Of a DNA stretch of 64,000 nucleotides, positions 43,316-53,351 are shown piece by piece. The stretch's first letter is position 1; each line of letters opens with the position of its first letter. Below the pieces are notes generated by a model. It was not told where the DNA came from. It made no database searches and was given only the letters and a program-made list of their open reading frames with translations. The DNA comes from Sepioteuthis lessoniana (lineage: Eukaryota; Mollusca; Cephalopoda; Myopsida; Loliginidae): contig CAUZXS010000119.1 of the NCBI GenBank assembly GCA_963585895.1, positions 102,188 to 166,187 of the forward strand. Reading direction: 5' to 3'. The position numbers were made by a program, and so were the translations under genes.

Positions 43316-44030
43316 TTGGTTGGTTTTTATGACATATCAACCTTTATAGGTTATTTAATGCGAAATCCATTTTTATACGAACAATCAGTTCTATTTCAAA
43401 CAATTCAGTTTAGCACGAGTACACAGTTTAATTGTCAAAAACACTTCTATTTCAAGCCATTTAGTTTAGTCAAACAGTTCTAATTCAAACAATTCAGTTT
43501 AGTATAAGTACAGATTTTGTTTACACACAGTTAAAAGTCAAAACAGTTCTTCTATCTCAAACAATTCAGTTTAGTGTAAGTATAGTTTCAGTGTTAAAAA
43601 CAGTTCCATTTCAAACAATTCAGTTTAGCATAAGTACACAGCTTAAATCTAAGTACACAGTTTAATTGTCATAAATATTTTTATTTCAAGCTATTCAGTT
43701 TAGTCAAACAGTTCTAATTCAAACAATTCAGTTTAGTGTAAGTACAGTTTCAATGTCAAAAACAGTTCAGTTCTATTTCAAGTAATTCAGTTTAGCATAA
43801 GTATGCATTTTAGTTCCATTTGACCCTATCAGGTGCTACCACTCTGGGCCAGAGTGAACCTGAGAGCAATGGCAATGAAGCTGTGCTTCAAATTCCCCAA
43901 AGCTCCAGTATTACTGGAACCTCACCATCAGATTGTTTTGTGTCATATCCAGAACACTCATTGAGGAGGGGAGTGGGTCTTACTCCTCAGCAGAGGTGCA
44001 GTCGGTGTATTCTACAGCCCCAGCCAAAAG
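43316..44030 (-). mobile_element. Repeat-B, full copy with long body
   Basis: The tail is TATGACATATCAACCTTTATAGGTTATTTAATGC. The body at 43370-43810 has about seven units of TTCTATTTCAAACAATTCAGTTTAGCATAAGTACACAG type. The head at 43815-44027 runs GACCCTATCAGGTGCTACC to CTACAGCCCCAGCC. The 160-codon open frame starting at 43820 is a read-through of this head. Confidence 0.85.
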
Positions 44031-44469
44031 TCATAATGAAGAAAAATCTATTCATGTATAAAGTGCATGATGTTGCCTTGCTTTCACCATTGTTAGCAGG
44101 CATGCAATACTGCTTGCAAGTGTTTGATAAAACAGTGGTAAAAAAGCAAGGACCAAATACGTATCTATGCAAACACAAAATAAATAAATATAGCGACTGT
44201 CATGTCTTTACAAAATTCTATCTTCTCAAACCTAATAAAGAGCGTGAGAATGCATGTGACTCCTCAATCCAAGTTCATCCTTACAAGTTCAACCACACAT
44301 GACAAGCAAAATAACTATTTATCACTGACATTGTTCTCCATGCACCTTTTTATGGCTTCTTAAAATTGCTGTATATTCACATACTAGGTCACACGCAAAA
44401 TATATGAGTTACTAGTAGGTTACTGTGGAAGGACCTGTGTAAACTGAGCCTGTGATTATATAAAATATT
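44031..44469. other. Unassigned stretch
   Basis: Nothing is recognised. The end of the open frame from 43820 has no family resemblance. Confidence 0.45.
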
Positions 44470-44612
44470 TGAAGCACAGATGGCATGATGGTTATTGGTA
44501 ATGAAAATTGAAATAGAGTTCAAATTCCAGCCAATGCTGTTTTTGATCTTAAAGTATTGTAAACAACCAGAAGCCAGTGTGCTCCACCTCAACAAAGCTT
44601 AGTAAATAACAA
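44470..44612 (+). mobile_element. Chimeric SINE: A-like head, F-like tail
   Basis: The head is GCATGATGGTTATTGGTAATG...TAGAGTTCAAATTCCAGCC (A and B boxes). It is followed by CCAGTGTGCTCCACC and CAAAGCTTAGTAAATAAC, the F tail. Confidence 0.55.
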
Positions 44613-44639
44613 CATATGGTCAAGTTATGTATCATCTTG

Positions 44640-44752
44640 CAAAAACACTAAAAATCAAATCGGGATGATTATTCAGTACTTAGATGGGTGACTACTTTGA
44701 AAGAGCAGGTACTCTAAGCAACCTGAAGCCTCCAAAGTTTAGTCAATAACAC
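44640..44752 (+). mobile_element. 5S-rRNA-like SINE remnant
   Basis: AGTACTTAGATGGGTGACTAC at about 44675-44695 matches the conserved box-C region of 5S rRNA (usually AGTACTTGGATGGGTGACC), preceded by ATCGGGATGATT. It ends AAAGTTTAGTCAATAAC, close to the F tail. It is too short and altered to be a 5S gene. Confidence 0.55.
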
Positions 44753-44929
44753 ACTAGTCAAAACATATTTCTTTAGACTAAAATACGTCAGAAATACAGC
44801 ACACTCCAATTATAAACTTAGATCAAACCTGCAGACATTTTGTTTCAACGTAATTTGCGAACTTGTAAAATAATTTCTCTATAGAACATTTAAATTCACT
44901 ATATATATACTGTAGTAAGCAAGTTAGTA

Positions 44930-45172
44930 GTTAGCCAACCATAGTCAAAGGTGATTTGAATCCTCCCTTTTCAATGGTTACTAAACTGAGGAGTAGGGGA
45001 GGGCACTACTTCTTTCCCAGGATTGCTCCCCTTTCCCTTGATCCATACCTTATGCTGAGTGTTAAGCAAGGAAGTATCAAGTACCTTTTTTTTTAGTCTT
45101 TAGCATGACTTGACCTGGGATTGAACCTCAGTCTTCCAGACTTTTGGTGAACACTCAAACCATAATGCCAAT
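44930..45172 (-). mobile_element. SINE-D
   Basis: TTAGCCAACCATAGTCAAAGGTG, CTTTTCAATGGTTACTAAAC, GAGTGTTAAGCAAGG, GGGATTGAACCTCAG (B box), TTTTGGTGAACACTCAAACC. Confidence 0.8.
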
Positions 45173-45425
45173 GAGTCGATTATATATCTCCACCCACCCA
45201 CACACACGTAATGAAAAACTTTTTAAGATCAATTTTTTTAACCTCAAAAACCAGGGAAGTTTTTGAAACATCAATCTTATCTTGTTTCTAGGCCTAACCT
45301 TGCCATCACTTTGAGTCAAAGTGTCCCACATACCCTATACTTAAACGTAAAAGTCCATTAGCTAAGATAGCAAATAATGTTAAATTAAAAACTTTACTAT
45401 CTATAACACTTACGCATATATGAAC
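45173..45425. other. Unassigned spacer
   Basis: Nothing is recognised. Confidence 0.45.
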
Positions 45426-45640
45426 AAATATCAAATGGTCGAAGTTACATAAAAATTTCATTATCTTCCAAGTAAGCTCCATCAAGGTCTAGACTCCATT
45501 GTTTAAGTTTCACATTGATTTTGATTGTATTACAATAGTTTTGAGAGAATAAATGTTTGAATGTTTTCTTTGTCAATGGAGGCTGAAGAAATACTTTCGA
45601 GGTTACCATAGTCAAAAATTAGAGGTCAACCATTACATAC
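45426..45640 (-). pseudogene. Possible transposase C-terminus remnant
   Basis: On the minus strand a short frame ends ..QWSLDLDGAYLEDNEIFM then stop (around 45450-45520). The DLDGAYLE ending resembles the xxxDGxYFE C-terminus common in mariner-like transposases. No catalytic motif or TIR was identified, so this is tentative. Confidence 0.35.
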
Positions 45641-46282
45641 AATAAAAGATAAACAGCTTTTTATAGCCAAAAATTAGGGGTCATTCACTACACGGAGTTG
45701 TTTGTTATTCATGTACATAGTAAAAGATTTATCATAGTTGTCCTTTCGTCATTTCTTATAAACGCATGGCCTAGACAAAAGGGGGTGGGTGACATATCTT
45801 AAACTATATTCCAGCTAAAAGTAGAAAAATAAGGAAACTTACAAATCAAAAAGAAACATTTTTTTAGAAAGCTAAAAACTATTTGGTTGCCAGGAAGGAA
45901 AAAGTTATTTGAACAAACTTATTTACTAAATGCAATTAAACAAACACTAATTCTGTAACTGAACCAAATCATTTAGCACTTTTTACATCACCAAGGCTTA
46001 GGCAGGCTACTTACCCTACCAATGAGGGTTCAACTTTTTTTTTTTTTTTTTTTTTTTTGAGTAAAAGTCAAGTGGTGTTCAGTTATATACACTATTCAAC
46101 AATTACCTTTTCAGGTTTTAACCAAGTACTTAACAGTTGTTCAATATCTTCGTCCAAAGTCTTTACGGTAAGATGGGGGTGGAAGGTAGGAAGAGTTGTT
46201 GAACTGGTTTTTCTAACTTTACTAAAGCAATTTTAAAAGTGAAGCAAAATTAAATCTTTGTATTGCCTAGGACAGAAATGTT
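45641..46282. other. Unassigned stretch
   Basis: The phrase AAAAATTAGRGGTCA is repeated near 45615 and 45670. T24 lies at about 46036. Nothing else is recognised. Confidence 0.5.
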
Positions 46283-46680
46283 CATCATCCTGTCGATCAG
46301 GCTTAGAATGTGCTAATTGTATCTCCTGCAGAAGAGAGAGAACCCATCCCAATCCAAAAAAGATTCTGGGTATGATACTAAACTGCATCTCATGATGAGG
46401 ATCCAGTTCTGGAGCTCTGAGGAAAGTAGAGCACCCTTTATTGCCATAACTTTGAGGTCCACTCTGACCCAGATTTTTAGAGCTTGTTAGGGTACCCCAT
46501 CTATGGGTCAAATAAATCAGTGTATAAATTATTCAAATCAGATAAAAATAGTGTGAGCAAATAAATGATTATAATTAGATATGAATGGTTACTTGAAACC
46601 ATATAATTGTGTATAAATTATTAGTATCAAATAAGAGGACTTGACATCAATAACTATACCCGATAACAAATAATTAGAAG
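46283..46680 (+). mobile_element. Repeat-B
   Basis: The head is CCTGTCGATCAGGCTTAGAATGTGC through AACTGCATCTCATGATGAGGATCC to CATCTATGGGTCAAATAAATC. The body is CAGATAAAAATAGTG..GGTTACTTGAAACCATATAATTGTG. The tail is missing. Confidence 0.75.
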
Positions 46681-46684
46681 CAAG

Positions 46685-46912
46685 AGCAGGAGGTGACACA
46701 AGGTCAATTTTTTAAGTGGAGTTTAACAGGTTTGAATTTAGTTTTCCTTCTCTTAGACCAGTTGTCATACCAAAGTTAAGAGCCCAGTCTGCTCTACGAT
46801 TTACCCATAACTGGAGAGAGAAAATTCAGGTGTATACCTTTCCCAATGGTATTAGTGTTATGTGAAATGTAAACAGCCTCATCCAGGTTTGAACCTGGGT
46901 CACCATTACATG
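46685..46912 (-). mobile_element. SINE-A
   Basis: AGGAGGTGACACAAGGTCAATTTTTTAAGTGG, CCTTCTCTTAGACCAGTTGTC, ACCCATAACTGGAGAG, CAGGTTTGAACCTGGG (B box). It stops before the A box. B-type body sequence resumes beside it (46915-46970), so it is probably nested in repeat-B. Confidence 0.8.
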
Positions 46913-46970
46913 AATATTAAATATGAACAATTACTTGAAATCATATAATCACTTTAAAGATATTTTTTCA

Positions 46971-48317
46971 ATAAGAAACTGACTTTGGGTTGATATGTGA
47001 AAAAAAACATCTTGAAAATCTAACACTTTCAATAAAGCTGGAATTGAAAAAGATTAGCTGGGGGGGGAGCTTAATGCAAATGAAAATGCTGTGCATATAG
47101 TGGTCTTTGTCACAACTCACTCCTTAATTATCAGTGCCAGCAAAACATACTCTGATTAGACAAAATAATTGAGGAAACTTTTCACACTATGTCAAAGCAG
47201 GAGTTTCTAAGGTACAGCAACTAAGGGAAAACTCACTTCATAGGATATTTATTTGATTTCCCACCAATTAGGTTTGGCATGGAGTCACATTTTGACATAA
47301 GGAGCCATACACAAATCAAAACTAGTGTGTGAACCACATAAAAAATGCTTAGTCCTATCAGCATACCTCTTTTGAGGCACCTCAGGCACCAAGCAATAAA
47401 CTCAGCCCTGCTAAGTAGGTATTGCCTGGCAAGAAGGTGGGAGACCCTGGAAAGAAACTAATATCATTTTCTCACCCCCTCAGTAGGATTGCACCTGCAC
47501 CAGATAAATATGTGTAGTAAATGTCAGGCAGACTATTGGGGAGAGTGACTTTTTTTTCATTGTTCATCTCCATCTAGGTAAATACAGCTTCAGTCTCAAT
47601 ACTTCCTAATGAAGAGGTAACACTATTTTCTGTTGTCTAGAAAAGTGAAGGATTTATGAATTTTAAAATTTATAGAGAATTTTAAAAATTTAACAATTAA
47701 GGAAGCAAACTTTCTGGATAGTTAATCCAGAAACTTTGCTTATAACTCTATACTCACCAGACCTAAGTGAAAAATTATCAAGACATACCAGATAGTGGAT
47801 TGATTACAAAGGAAAAAAAGAAAAAGTTTTCTAAAAAAAATAAATACTGCCTAACATCCAAAGATGGCTTATTTGAAGGAATAATTTTTGTCTAATATGA
47901 AAAAAGCCTATCCATAAAAAGTTCCACTTATTTAGTTTTTTGTTTCAATATCCACAAGCTGAAAATTCGTCCAGTAAAAACAACAAAAAACACAGGTTTT
48001 ATCATTAAAATCTAATGAAAAATTAACCTAGTTTCTAAAATTTCAGTGTTATAGTTATGCAAAAAACGTTATATTTAGATGAAAATTACTTTGATCTAAA
48101 TTTGTAGAATAGAAAAATTTTAGGATCATAAACAACGGAAAATCTAGACTTGTTAATAAGCATTTATATTTACAAACTGTCACTAAATTTCCCATCTTTA
48201 ACTGTATCAGTATAATATCTGGTCATGGAAGTCTAATATAGCAAGTTTGCTTTTTAAATCAAAATGAAGCAATTGTTACTCCAGTAATATTTTGGAGGAG
48301 TGAAGAGACTGTAGTAT
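46971..48317. other. Unassigned stretch
   Basis: Nothing is recognised. It includes some moderately GC-rich sequence at 47370-47530. Confidence 0.5.
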
Positions 48318-48560
48318 TTTGGAGGGGTAGAGGCTTAGCCCTTACAAGTGTGGGTTTGAAATCCCAACAGAGCTGGTGTGCTAAGAATTAATTTCATGAC
48401 TTAAACAGTGTAATAAAAGCATACACATCTGAGTATGGGGGTCAGGTTAGGCCTCTCTAATCTTCTCCACTTGGCAAGACTCCTTCCAAATCCAAGGACA
48501 AAGGTAGATAGTAGCAAGAGTATAAATATAGTGTCCTTAATTTCTAAATCTGCTGGGGTC
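48318..48560 (+). other. Possible tRNA-like SINE, weak
   Basis: GGGTAGAGGCTTAGCCC (A-box-like) and GGGTTTGAAATCCCA (B-box-like) are only about 30 bp apart, tighter than the other SINEs. It matches no other family here. Confidence 0.25.
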
Positions 48561-48604
48561 TATTATGTCTCTATGAAGGCAAAAAAATAGTGGAATACCC
48601 GTGT

Positions 48605-48700
48605 GTAAACACATGATTATTAAATATGAATAGTTACTCAAAACCATATAATTGTGTATAAATTATTAATATTAGATTGGAATACTTGATACTATTTTGG
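48605..48700 (+). repeat. Repeat-B body fragment
   Basis: GTTACTCAAAACCATATAATTGTG and TATTAGATTGGAATACTTGATAC are minisatellite units without head or tail. Confidence 0.6.
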
Positions 48701-49042
48701 AATGTGGAGGCTTGAATTACTCCTTAAACAGCAGAATTTTTCATAAATTCATCTCCATTTTAAAATTGTTTTTTTTAGAATTAAAAGATACTTGTAAATA
48801 ATTAACAAACAGTAATATTACCTATATAGTACTAAAATTCTCAAACGTTTAAATATAACCTCAACCAAGCAAAAAAAGCACATCATAGTATTAATTTTAT
48901 GAGAGCCATACACTTAAAATGCTCAAGAGAATAAATTCTTAATCCAACTTACAATTAAATGACTTTTAATCATAAAGACTCTTGATATGATAAGGTTATA
49001 ACTATGAAATAGAAATTCAAATCCTTCATGCCATCCTAAATA
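48701..49042. other. Unassigned spacer
   Basis: Nothing is recognised. Confidence 0.5.
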
Positions 49043-49909
49043 CAGGGTGGAATGATAAAATTGTCGCCCTAGAAAAGACGACATGATTCCATTTCCGTTT
49101 AATGAAAACCCGTTTTCTTTTTTTGTTGCAGGCCATCTACTAGTTGGCAAGTTGTGTACAAATCCTAAGAGCGATAGGAGCCTTCTATCATGTCTGAAAG
49201 TGACACAATGTTCAACGAGCGAGATCGGAGATGCGCCGCTGTACAACTCATACTCTCTACCGATCCAAGTTATGACAACAGGACCATTGCCAGCATCCTC
49301 AAAATGCAAATCCAGACAGTTCAATATGCCCAGGGTAATGAAAACAAAGTTTCCAGCTACGGTTATGGTCTTTGGTGTGGTTTCAAGTAAGGGCCACATC
49401 ATGCCACCTCACATCTTCGAAGTCGGCTTGAAAGTTAACACCAAAGTGTACCTGGATGTGCTGAAGAGTGTGGTGATGCCCTGGTGCAATCAGGTGGCTG
49501 ATGGCAGACCCTGGGTGTGGCAGCAGGACTCGGCGGCGGCCCACAAGTCCAAAGAGACCCAGGCTTGGCTTCAGAAGGAGTGCTATGACTTTGTACTCTT
49601 CTCACACTGGTCCCCCTCGACCCCGACCTACACCCGCTGGACTACTTTGTCATACGTCAAGAACATCCTCAGCCTGATCACCGCCATCCGCCAAGTATTC
49701 GCCAAGCTCCTGCCGGCACTTATGGAAAAGGCATGCTCCCAGTTCCGGATCCATATCAAGGCGGTGATTGAGGCTGAAGGCGGCTACATTGAATAGATGT
49801 CAGCACTACTACATAATCAAGTTACCTGAATTGATTTTTTCAATAAAAGTTTTAAAATAAAGCTGTAGTGTTGTTTTCTTTAGGACGACAATTTTATCGT
49901 TCCATCCTG
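49043..49909 (+). mobile_element. Mariner-like element, internally deleted, both TIRs
   Basis: Terminal inverted repeats start CAGGGTGGAATGATAAAATT (left) and, reverse-complemented, CAGGATGGAACGATAAAATT (right). They match at about 25 of 28 positions. TA flanks both ends (49041-49042 and 49910-49911), the mariner target-site habit. At 867 bp it is shorter than the usual ~1.3 kb. AATAAA-like signals lie near 49840-49860. The TIRs are well kept, so it could once have been moved in trans. Confidence 0.9.
49190..49796 (+). pseudogene. Mariner-like transposase, deleted and frameshifted
   Basis: The start MSESDTMFNERDRR at 49190 opens the N-terminal helix-turn-helix DNA-binding part (..IASILKMQIQTVQYA). 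Near 49330 the reading jumps to another frame, and the first catalytic Asp region is missing. The C-terminal catalytic half follows in the frame open from 49083 to 49796 (237 codons): VMVFGVVSSKGHIMPPH, then QQDSAAAH with the second catalytic Asp (codon 49527-49529). Near 49612 a shift places the third-acidic block (DPDLHPLDYF, Asp codons 49619 and 49625) in the HTH frame, before a return to the 49083 frame and the end ..VIEAEGGYIE. A functional enzyme would cut and paste the element by a DDD/E reaction; this one cannot. Confidence 0.85.
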
Positions 49910-49970
49910 TAGAAGCAAGAATATCATCATGAAGCCAGATTACACAGCAATATCAAAGGTCTTCTAGTTT

Positions 49971-50170
49971 GTTTTTTTTTAATACCATATCAAACTTCAT
50001 GGGTTATTCAATGCCAAAGCCATCTTTGTAGAAAAATAGTAGTGGTACTATTTAACCTATACCTGGGGGGGGGGCGAGGTAAGGGGGTTCATACTTTTCC
50101 TAAAGGCATTAGTCAAACTCACTATAATGTCATAATCCAGTATCTCAGGTACTATGCCACAAGGACCCCA
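49971..50170 (-). mobile_element. SINE-C with target duplication
   Basis: TTTAATACCATATCAAAC, GGTTATTCAATGCCAAAGCC, CTATTTAACCTATACC, and head end CAGTATCTCAGGTACTATGCCACAAGGACCCC. TCTTCTAGTTT occurs at 49960-49970 and 50171-50181, an 11-bp target duplication. It lies only 60 bp from the mariner. Confidence 0.85.
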
Positions 50171-50216
50171 TCTTCTAGTTTAATTTCTAAATTCTATGGT
50201 GACTTTTAGAACCTGT

Positions 50217-50260
50217 GTGTGCATGTACACACACACACACACACATATATATATATGTAT
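50217..50260. repeat. (CA)n(TA)n microsatellite
   Basis: ACACACAC is followed by ATATATATATAT. Confidence 0.9.
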
Positions 50261-50327
50261 CTCAATAATATAGTTTGCTATATTCAGAAATAACAGAGTG
50301 CTCAATATTGATGATAGAGCAGATGTA

Positions 50328-50502
50328 CAAGGGTTGCTCAAAAAGTTTTAAGCCTTAACCAGAAAGAAGAGCATAGATGAACATTTTTGTTGTGGTAACA
50401 CACTACCACTTTTATAAAAAGTGGTAGTGTGTTACCACAACAAAAATGTTTAACTATGCTCTTCTTTCTGAGTGAGGCTTAATACTTTTTGAATGGCCCT
50501 CA
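50328..50502. mobile_element. Foldback MITE, near-perfect palindrome
   Basis: It is flanked by TA at 50326-50327 and 50503-50504. The inner 53 bp of each arm (CAGAAAGAAGAGCATAG to CACTACCACTTTT) pair with about two mismatches around the trinucleotide ATA centred at 50415. The outer ends (CAAGGGTTGCTCAAAAAGTTTTAAGCC against GAGGGCCATTCAAAAAGTATTAAGCC) are more diverged. It has no coding capacity. Mariner-type ends are inferred from TA and the TCAAAAAGTTTTAAGC motif. Confidence 0.85.
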
Positions 50503-50504
50503 TA

Positions 50505-50959
50505 TCTACATGCTATGATGATCACATAGGCAAGAAACTAGCAGTCACTAAGCAACATTGACAATCTACACTCTTCAGCAATAAACCAAATTAATACTCA
50601 AATTATTTAAAATAAACAAGAGGTCATTGGCATATGACCTGACCTTCCGTCAAACAGTATTGTTGTCTTGAAAGATTCTTGGGATGGGTTTTATATTTTT
50701 CTCTCCTATCTTACTATAAATGGCATCAAAACAATTTTTCTTCCTGCAGAGAAAATTTATTTTAATGGTCATTATTTGGGTCATTTCATTCTTACTAACA
50801 ATTCCTTCCCTGAACTTTTTAATGCTTCTGATTATCACAAACAAGAAAGAAACTCACATCTATAATAAGTAAACAAGTTTGGTAACTGTACATTATAAGT
50901 GCCCAACACACCTTTTATGATGGACGAGACAACTAGTGAATCAATTGGGTTCCTATTGT
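50505..50959. other. Unassigned stretch
   Basis: Nothing is recognised. The overlapping 64- and 65-residue frames on opposite strands have no motif. Confidence 0.5.
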
Positions 50960-51105
50960 AAAAGCAGTCCATGATGATGTCAATGCTTCTATATAATAAG
51001 CAAAGGATTCTAATTTGTATTTTATAATTATCCCCGTTATCAATATTTTGGATGATTTAAAAAAAAAAAAAAAATTACATTCAGCATAAATGTATGACAT
51101 CAGTA
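50960..51105 (+). repeat. Repeat-G copy
   Basis: AAAGCAGTCCATGATGATGTCAATGCTTCTAT, GGATTCTAATTTGTATTTT, TTTGGATGATTTAAAAAAA, TTACATTCAGCATAAATG match the copies at 58043 and 60319 in the same order. Confidence 0.65.
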
Positions 51106-51298
51106 CTAATTTGAAATAACCAAGCCATTCTATACTATTCATAAAAATTTTTTATACTGAATATAATGTTTTGGTTGAAAGACAGGATTGTGTAAATATA
51201 CCAAACTTACCTGAACTAGCTCCATCTGACATTTCCTTGTGACCTAAATTGAAAATTCAATTTCAAAGCTAAAATTTGAGAATGTGGAGGATGCTAAA

Positions 51299-51300
<2 letters not shown>

Positions 51301-51351
<51 letters not shown>
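51301..51351. repeat. (AT)n microsatellite
   Basis: About 26 AT units. Confidence 0.95.
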
Positions 51352-51355
<4 letters not shown>

Positions 51356-52039
51356 TTTCAGGATATTTCAGAAGAAGAGTTTCAGAGTTCATGCAGTGAG
51401 ATATATATATAAAATAGTGGGGTTTTTTTGTTTTTGTTTTTTTATTTAATACAGGTAGATCATTTTGACATGGTCATTTAAAAAGTAGCTTGCAAGCCAA
51501 AAAAGTATGGGAACTCCTGTCCTAATTGTTATGTCAGATAAAAATTAAAGGCTCAGTTGCAGGAACAAGATTGTGTGTTATTACTTGAACATCAATGATT
51601 TTTTTTTTTTTAAACTAAATGTCTTTTCCCAAACCATTTTAACTATTTTAGTGGTAGGATGTTCTTTGAGGATTTGATTAGTTAACTTTTGACTTTATTA
51701 TGCAAAACAATGTTCCTAAAATACTTTTAGCATAAATAAGCAAAAAAAACCTGAGCTTTTGTTTCATATCTGTGGAAGAAAAAAAAGAAATCAAGAAAAA
51801 AAATTAAATCTCATTTTATGCTCTGCAACTTTGTAAATATTTCAGATTCCAATGCATCAGAATCATAAATGCTGAGTGTTTAAGTTTCAAAATTTAAAAA
51901 ACAAAAGACTAAATCTAAAAATAAGAATATTAATAGCAAAGGATCTAGATTTTCTCAATTTAAAACAAAAGAAAAAAAAAAATTTTTTTTGAATGGCTGG
52001 TTTGTCCTTTAACCTGGATGGTTATGTTATGGATATATA
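51352..52039. other. Unassigned AT-rich stretch
   Basis: Poly-T patches lie near 51422 and 51601, with A/T runs near 51970. Nothing else is recognised. Confidence 0.5.
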
Positions 52040-52420
52040 AAAAAATTACTTTTTCCAAACTGGCTGTGTCAAATACTACTGTATGGATGCTAATGATATG
52101 CATGAAGAAAAAACAAGATGGGAACTGTAGAATGCTACACCACACAAAACTGCATCTTACAAACCATCTAAAGAAAAAAAAAAAGAAAAAAAAAGAAAAA
52201 ATATGAGGACATGTGGGGAACTGCTGGAGAAGCAAGAACCAACTCATAAGTGATATTCTATGGACTTCCACACATGGACACACCAGTGTTGGATGATCAG
52301 CAAAGACTCACATCAGCTCTGTACAAAAAAAAAACACTGGATGTAGTTTGGAGGACCTGCAAGGAGTGATGGACGATACAGAGAGACAGGGACGTCCACA
52401 CTGTCAGCGCAACTTGATAA
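52040..52420 (+). pseudogene. RTE C-terminal remnant
   Basis: Plus-strand sequence reads as decayed pieces of the region downstream of the RT (FSKLAVSNTTVW.., KKQDGNCRML, then GHVGNCWRSKNQLISDI, WTSTHGHT). An A-rich expansion at 52170-52201 interrupts it. It ends in GATGGACGATACAGAGAGACAGGG..., the family 3' region. Confidence 0.65.
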
Positions 52421-52429
52421 CTAATGATG

Positions 52430-52473
52430 CTGTAAACAACCTAAAGGTTTGTGTACCAGACAAATCATTATCA
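52430..52473 (+). mobile_element. SINE-F, part 1 (split by SINE-A)
   Basis: CAACCTAAAGGTTTGTGTACCAGACAAATCATTATCA resembles the F head at 57515. The element continues at 52784. Confidence 0.5.
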
Positions 52474-52767
52474 TATTTACCAACCCCTCCACTCGGCCAG
52501 ATATGACACAAGGTCAATTTTTAAGCGAGTTTAGCAGGTTTGAATTCAGAGTATTCTTTCTCCTAGACAAGTTGCCTCACCAAGGCTGAAGAACACAGTC
52601 TGCCTTACTATTTACCCATAGCTGGAGGGAGAACAATTGGATTCATACCTTTTCCAAGGGTATTAGTGCTATGTGAAATGCAATTAATCTGGTCCAGGAT
52701 TTGAACTGGTGTCGCCGTGTCCATTTCCTACAGCGATAACCATTACACCACGGACACCTCCACCTCT
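52474..52767 (-). mobile_element. SINE-A, full length, young
   Basis: TATTTACCAACCCCTCCACTCGGCC through GGATTTGAACTGGTGTCGCCGTGTCCATTTCC (B box side) to AACCATTACACCACGGACACC (A box). AGACAAATCATTATCA (52458-52473) and AGACAAGTCATTATCA (52768-52783) form a 16-bp target duplication with one mismatch. Confidence 0.9.
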
Positions 52768-52783
52768 AGACAAGTCATTATCA

Positions 52784-52848
52784 ATGGAGTTTGAATCTCA
52801 CTGAGTGACCCCACACTTCTGGCCTTATGCTAAAGTAATCTTAGTAAT
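52784..52848 (+). mobile_element. SINE-F, part 2
   Basis: GGAGTTTGAATCTCACTGAGTGACCCCACACTTCTGGCCTTATGC then AGTAATCTTAGTAA, the F B-box region, body and tail. Confidence 0.55.
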
Positions 52849-52945
52849 GGGCACCTTGTATAGTGTAATGGCTAGAGAGCTAGGCTATCAAATAACTTTT
52901 CATGAGTTCAGGTCTAACCAAGTGCTCCACAGTTCTAGCCTTGTA
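52849..52945 (+). mobile_element. SINE-F, second copy
   Basis: GGGCACCTTGTATAGTGTAATGGCTAGAGAGC (A box) and GAGTTCAGGTCTAACC (B box), then GTGCTCCACAGTTCTAGCCTTGT. It is tandem to the previous F copy and cut by SINE-A. Confidence 0.6.
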
Positions 52946-52947
52946 CA

Positions 52948-53150
52948 TATTTACCCAACCCCTTAACCACAGGCAGGGTCCAACACCAAGTCCATTTTTA
53001 CCAAGAGTTTTCCTTCTCCTAGTTTAGTTGCTATACCAAAGCTAAAGAGCCCAGCCTGCACTACAGTTTACTCATAGCTGGGAGAAGAGATGGATTCATG
53101 CCTTTCACGAGAGCATTAACACAAGTGAAATGCAAACAGTCTCATTCAGC
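52948..53150 (-). mobile_element. SINE-A
   Basis: TATTTACCCAACCCCTTAACCACAGGCAGGG, CCTTCTCCTAGTTTAGTTGC, ACTCATAGCTGGGAG, GTGAAATGCAAACAGTCTC. The tRNA-like head is missing. F-like sequence (CACACCCAATCTTAGCCTTGTGC) follows to about 53205. Confidence 0.75.
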
Positions 53151-53351
53151 TACTCCAAGCACACACCCAATCTTAGCCTTGTGCTCAACTAAGTTGAGTA
53201 AATGAAGACTATAAAGAATGGTGCCAATATATCAACACTAGTTCCACACCTTTTTGCAAAATTAAAAAGAATAAAATGAATAAAATAAAAAATATACAAA
53301 TAATGGTTTTAATATAAAATTTAAAATATCTATGATAGCAATTACACAAGA

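Noticed and set aside
43820-44302. 160-codon open frame on the plus strand
   Set aside because: Its first ~70 residues are a translation of the repeat-B head, with parallels at 54985 and 59446, and the remainder has no known motif.
44675-44705. 5S rRNA gene
   Set aside because: Only the box-C part is recognisable and the rest of the ~120-nt gene is missing or altered.
49083-49189. ATG at 49083 as the true transposase start
   Set aside because: The MSESD...NERDRR start at 49190 opens the DNA-binding domain in another frame. The residues before the catalytic part in the 49083 frame look like out-of-frame translation.
48923-49402. 159-codon open frame on the minus strand
   Set aside because: It lies antisense to the mariner HTH and TIR, and the sense strand shows recognisable transposase.
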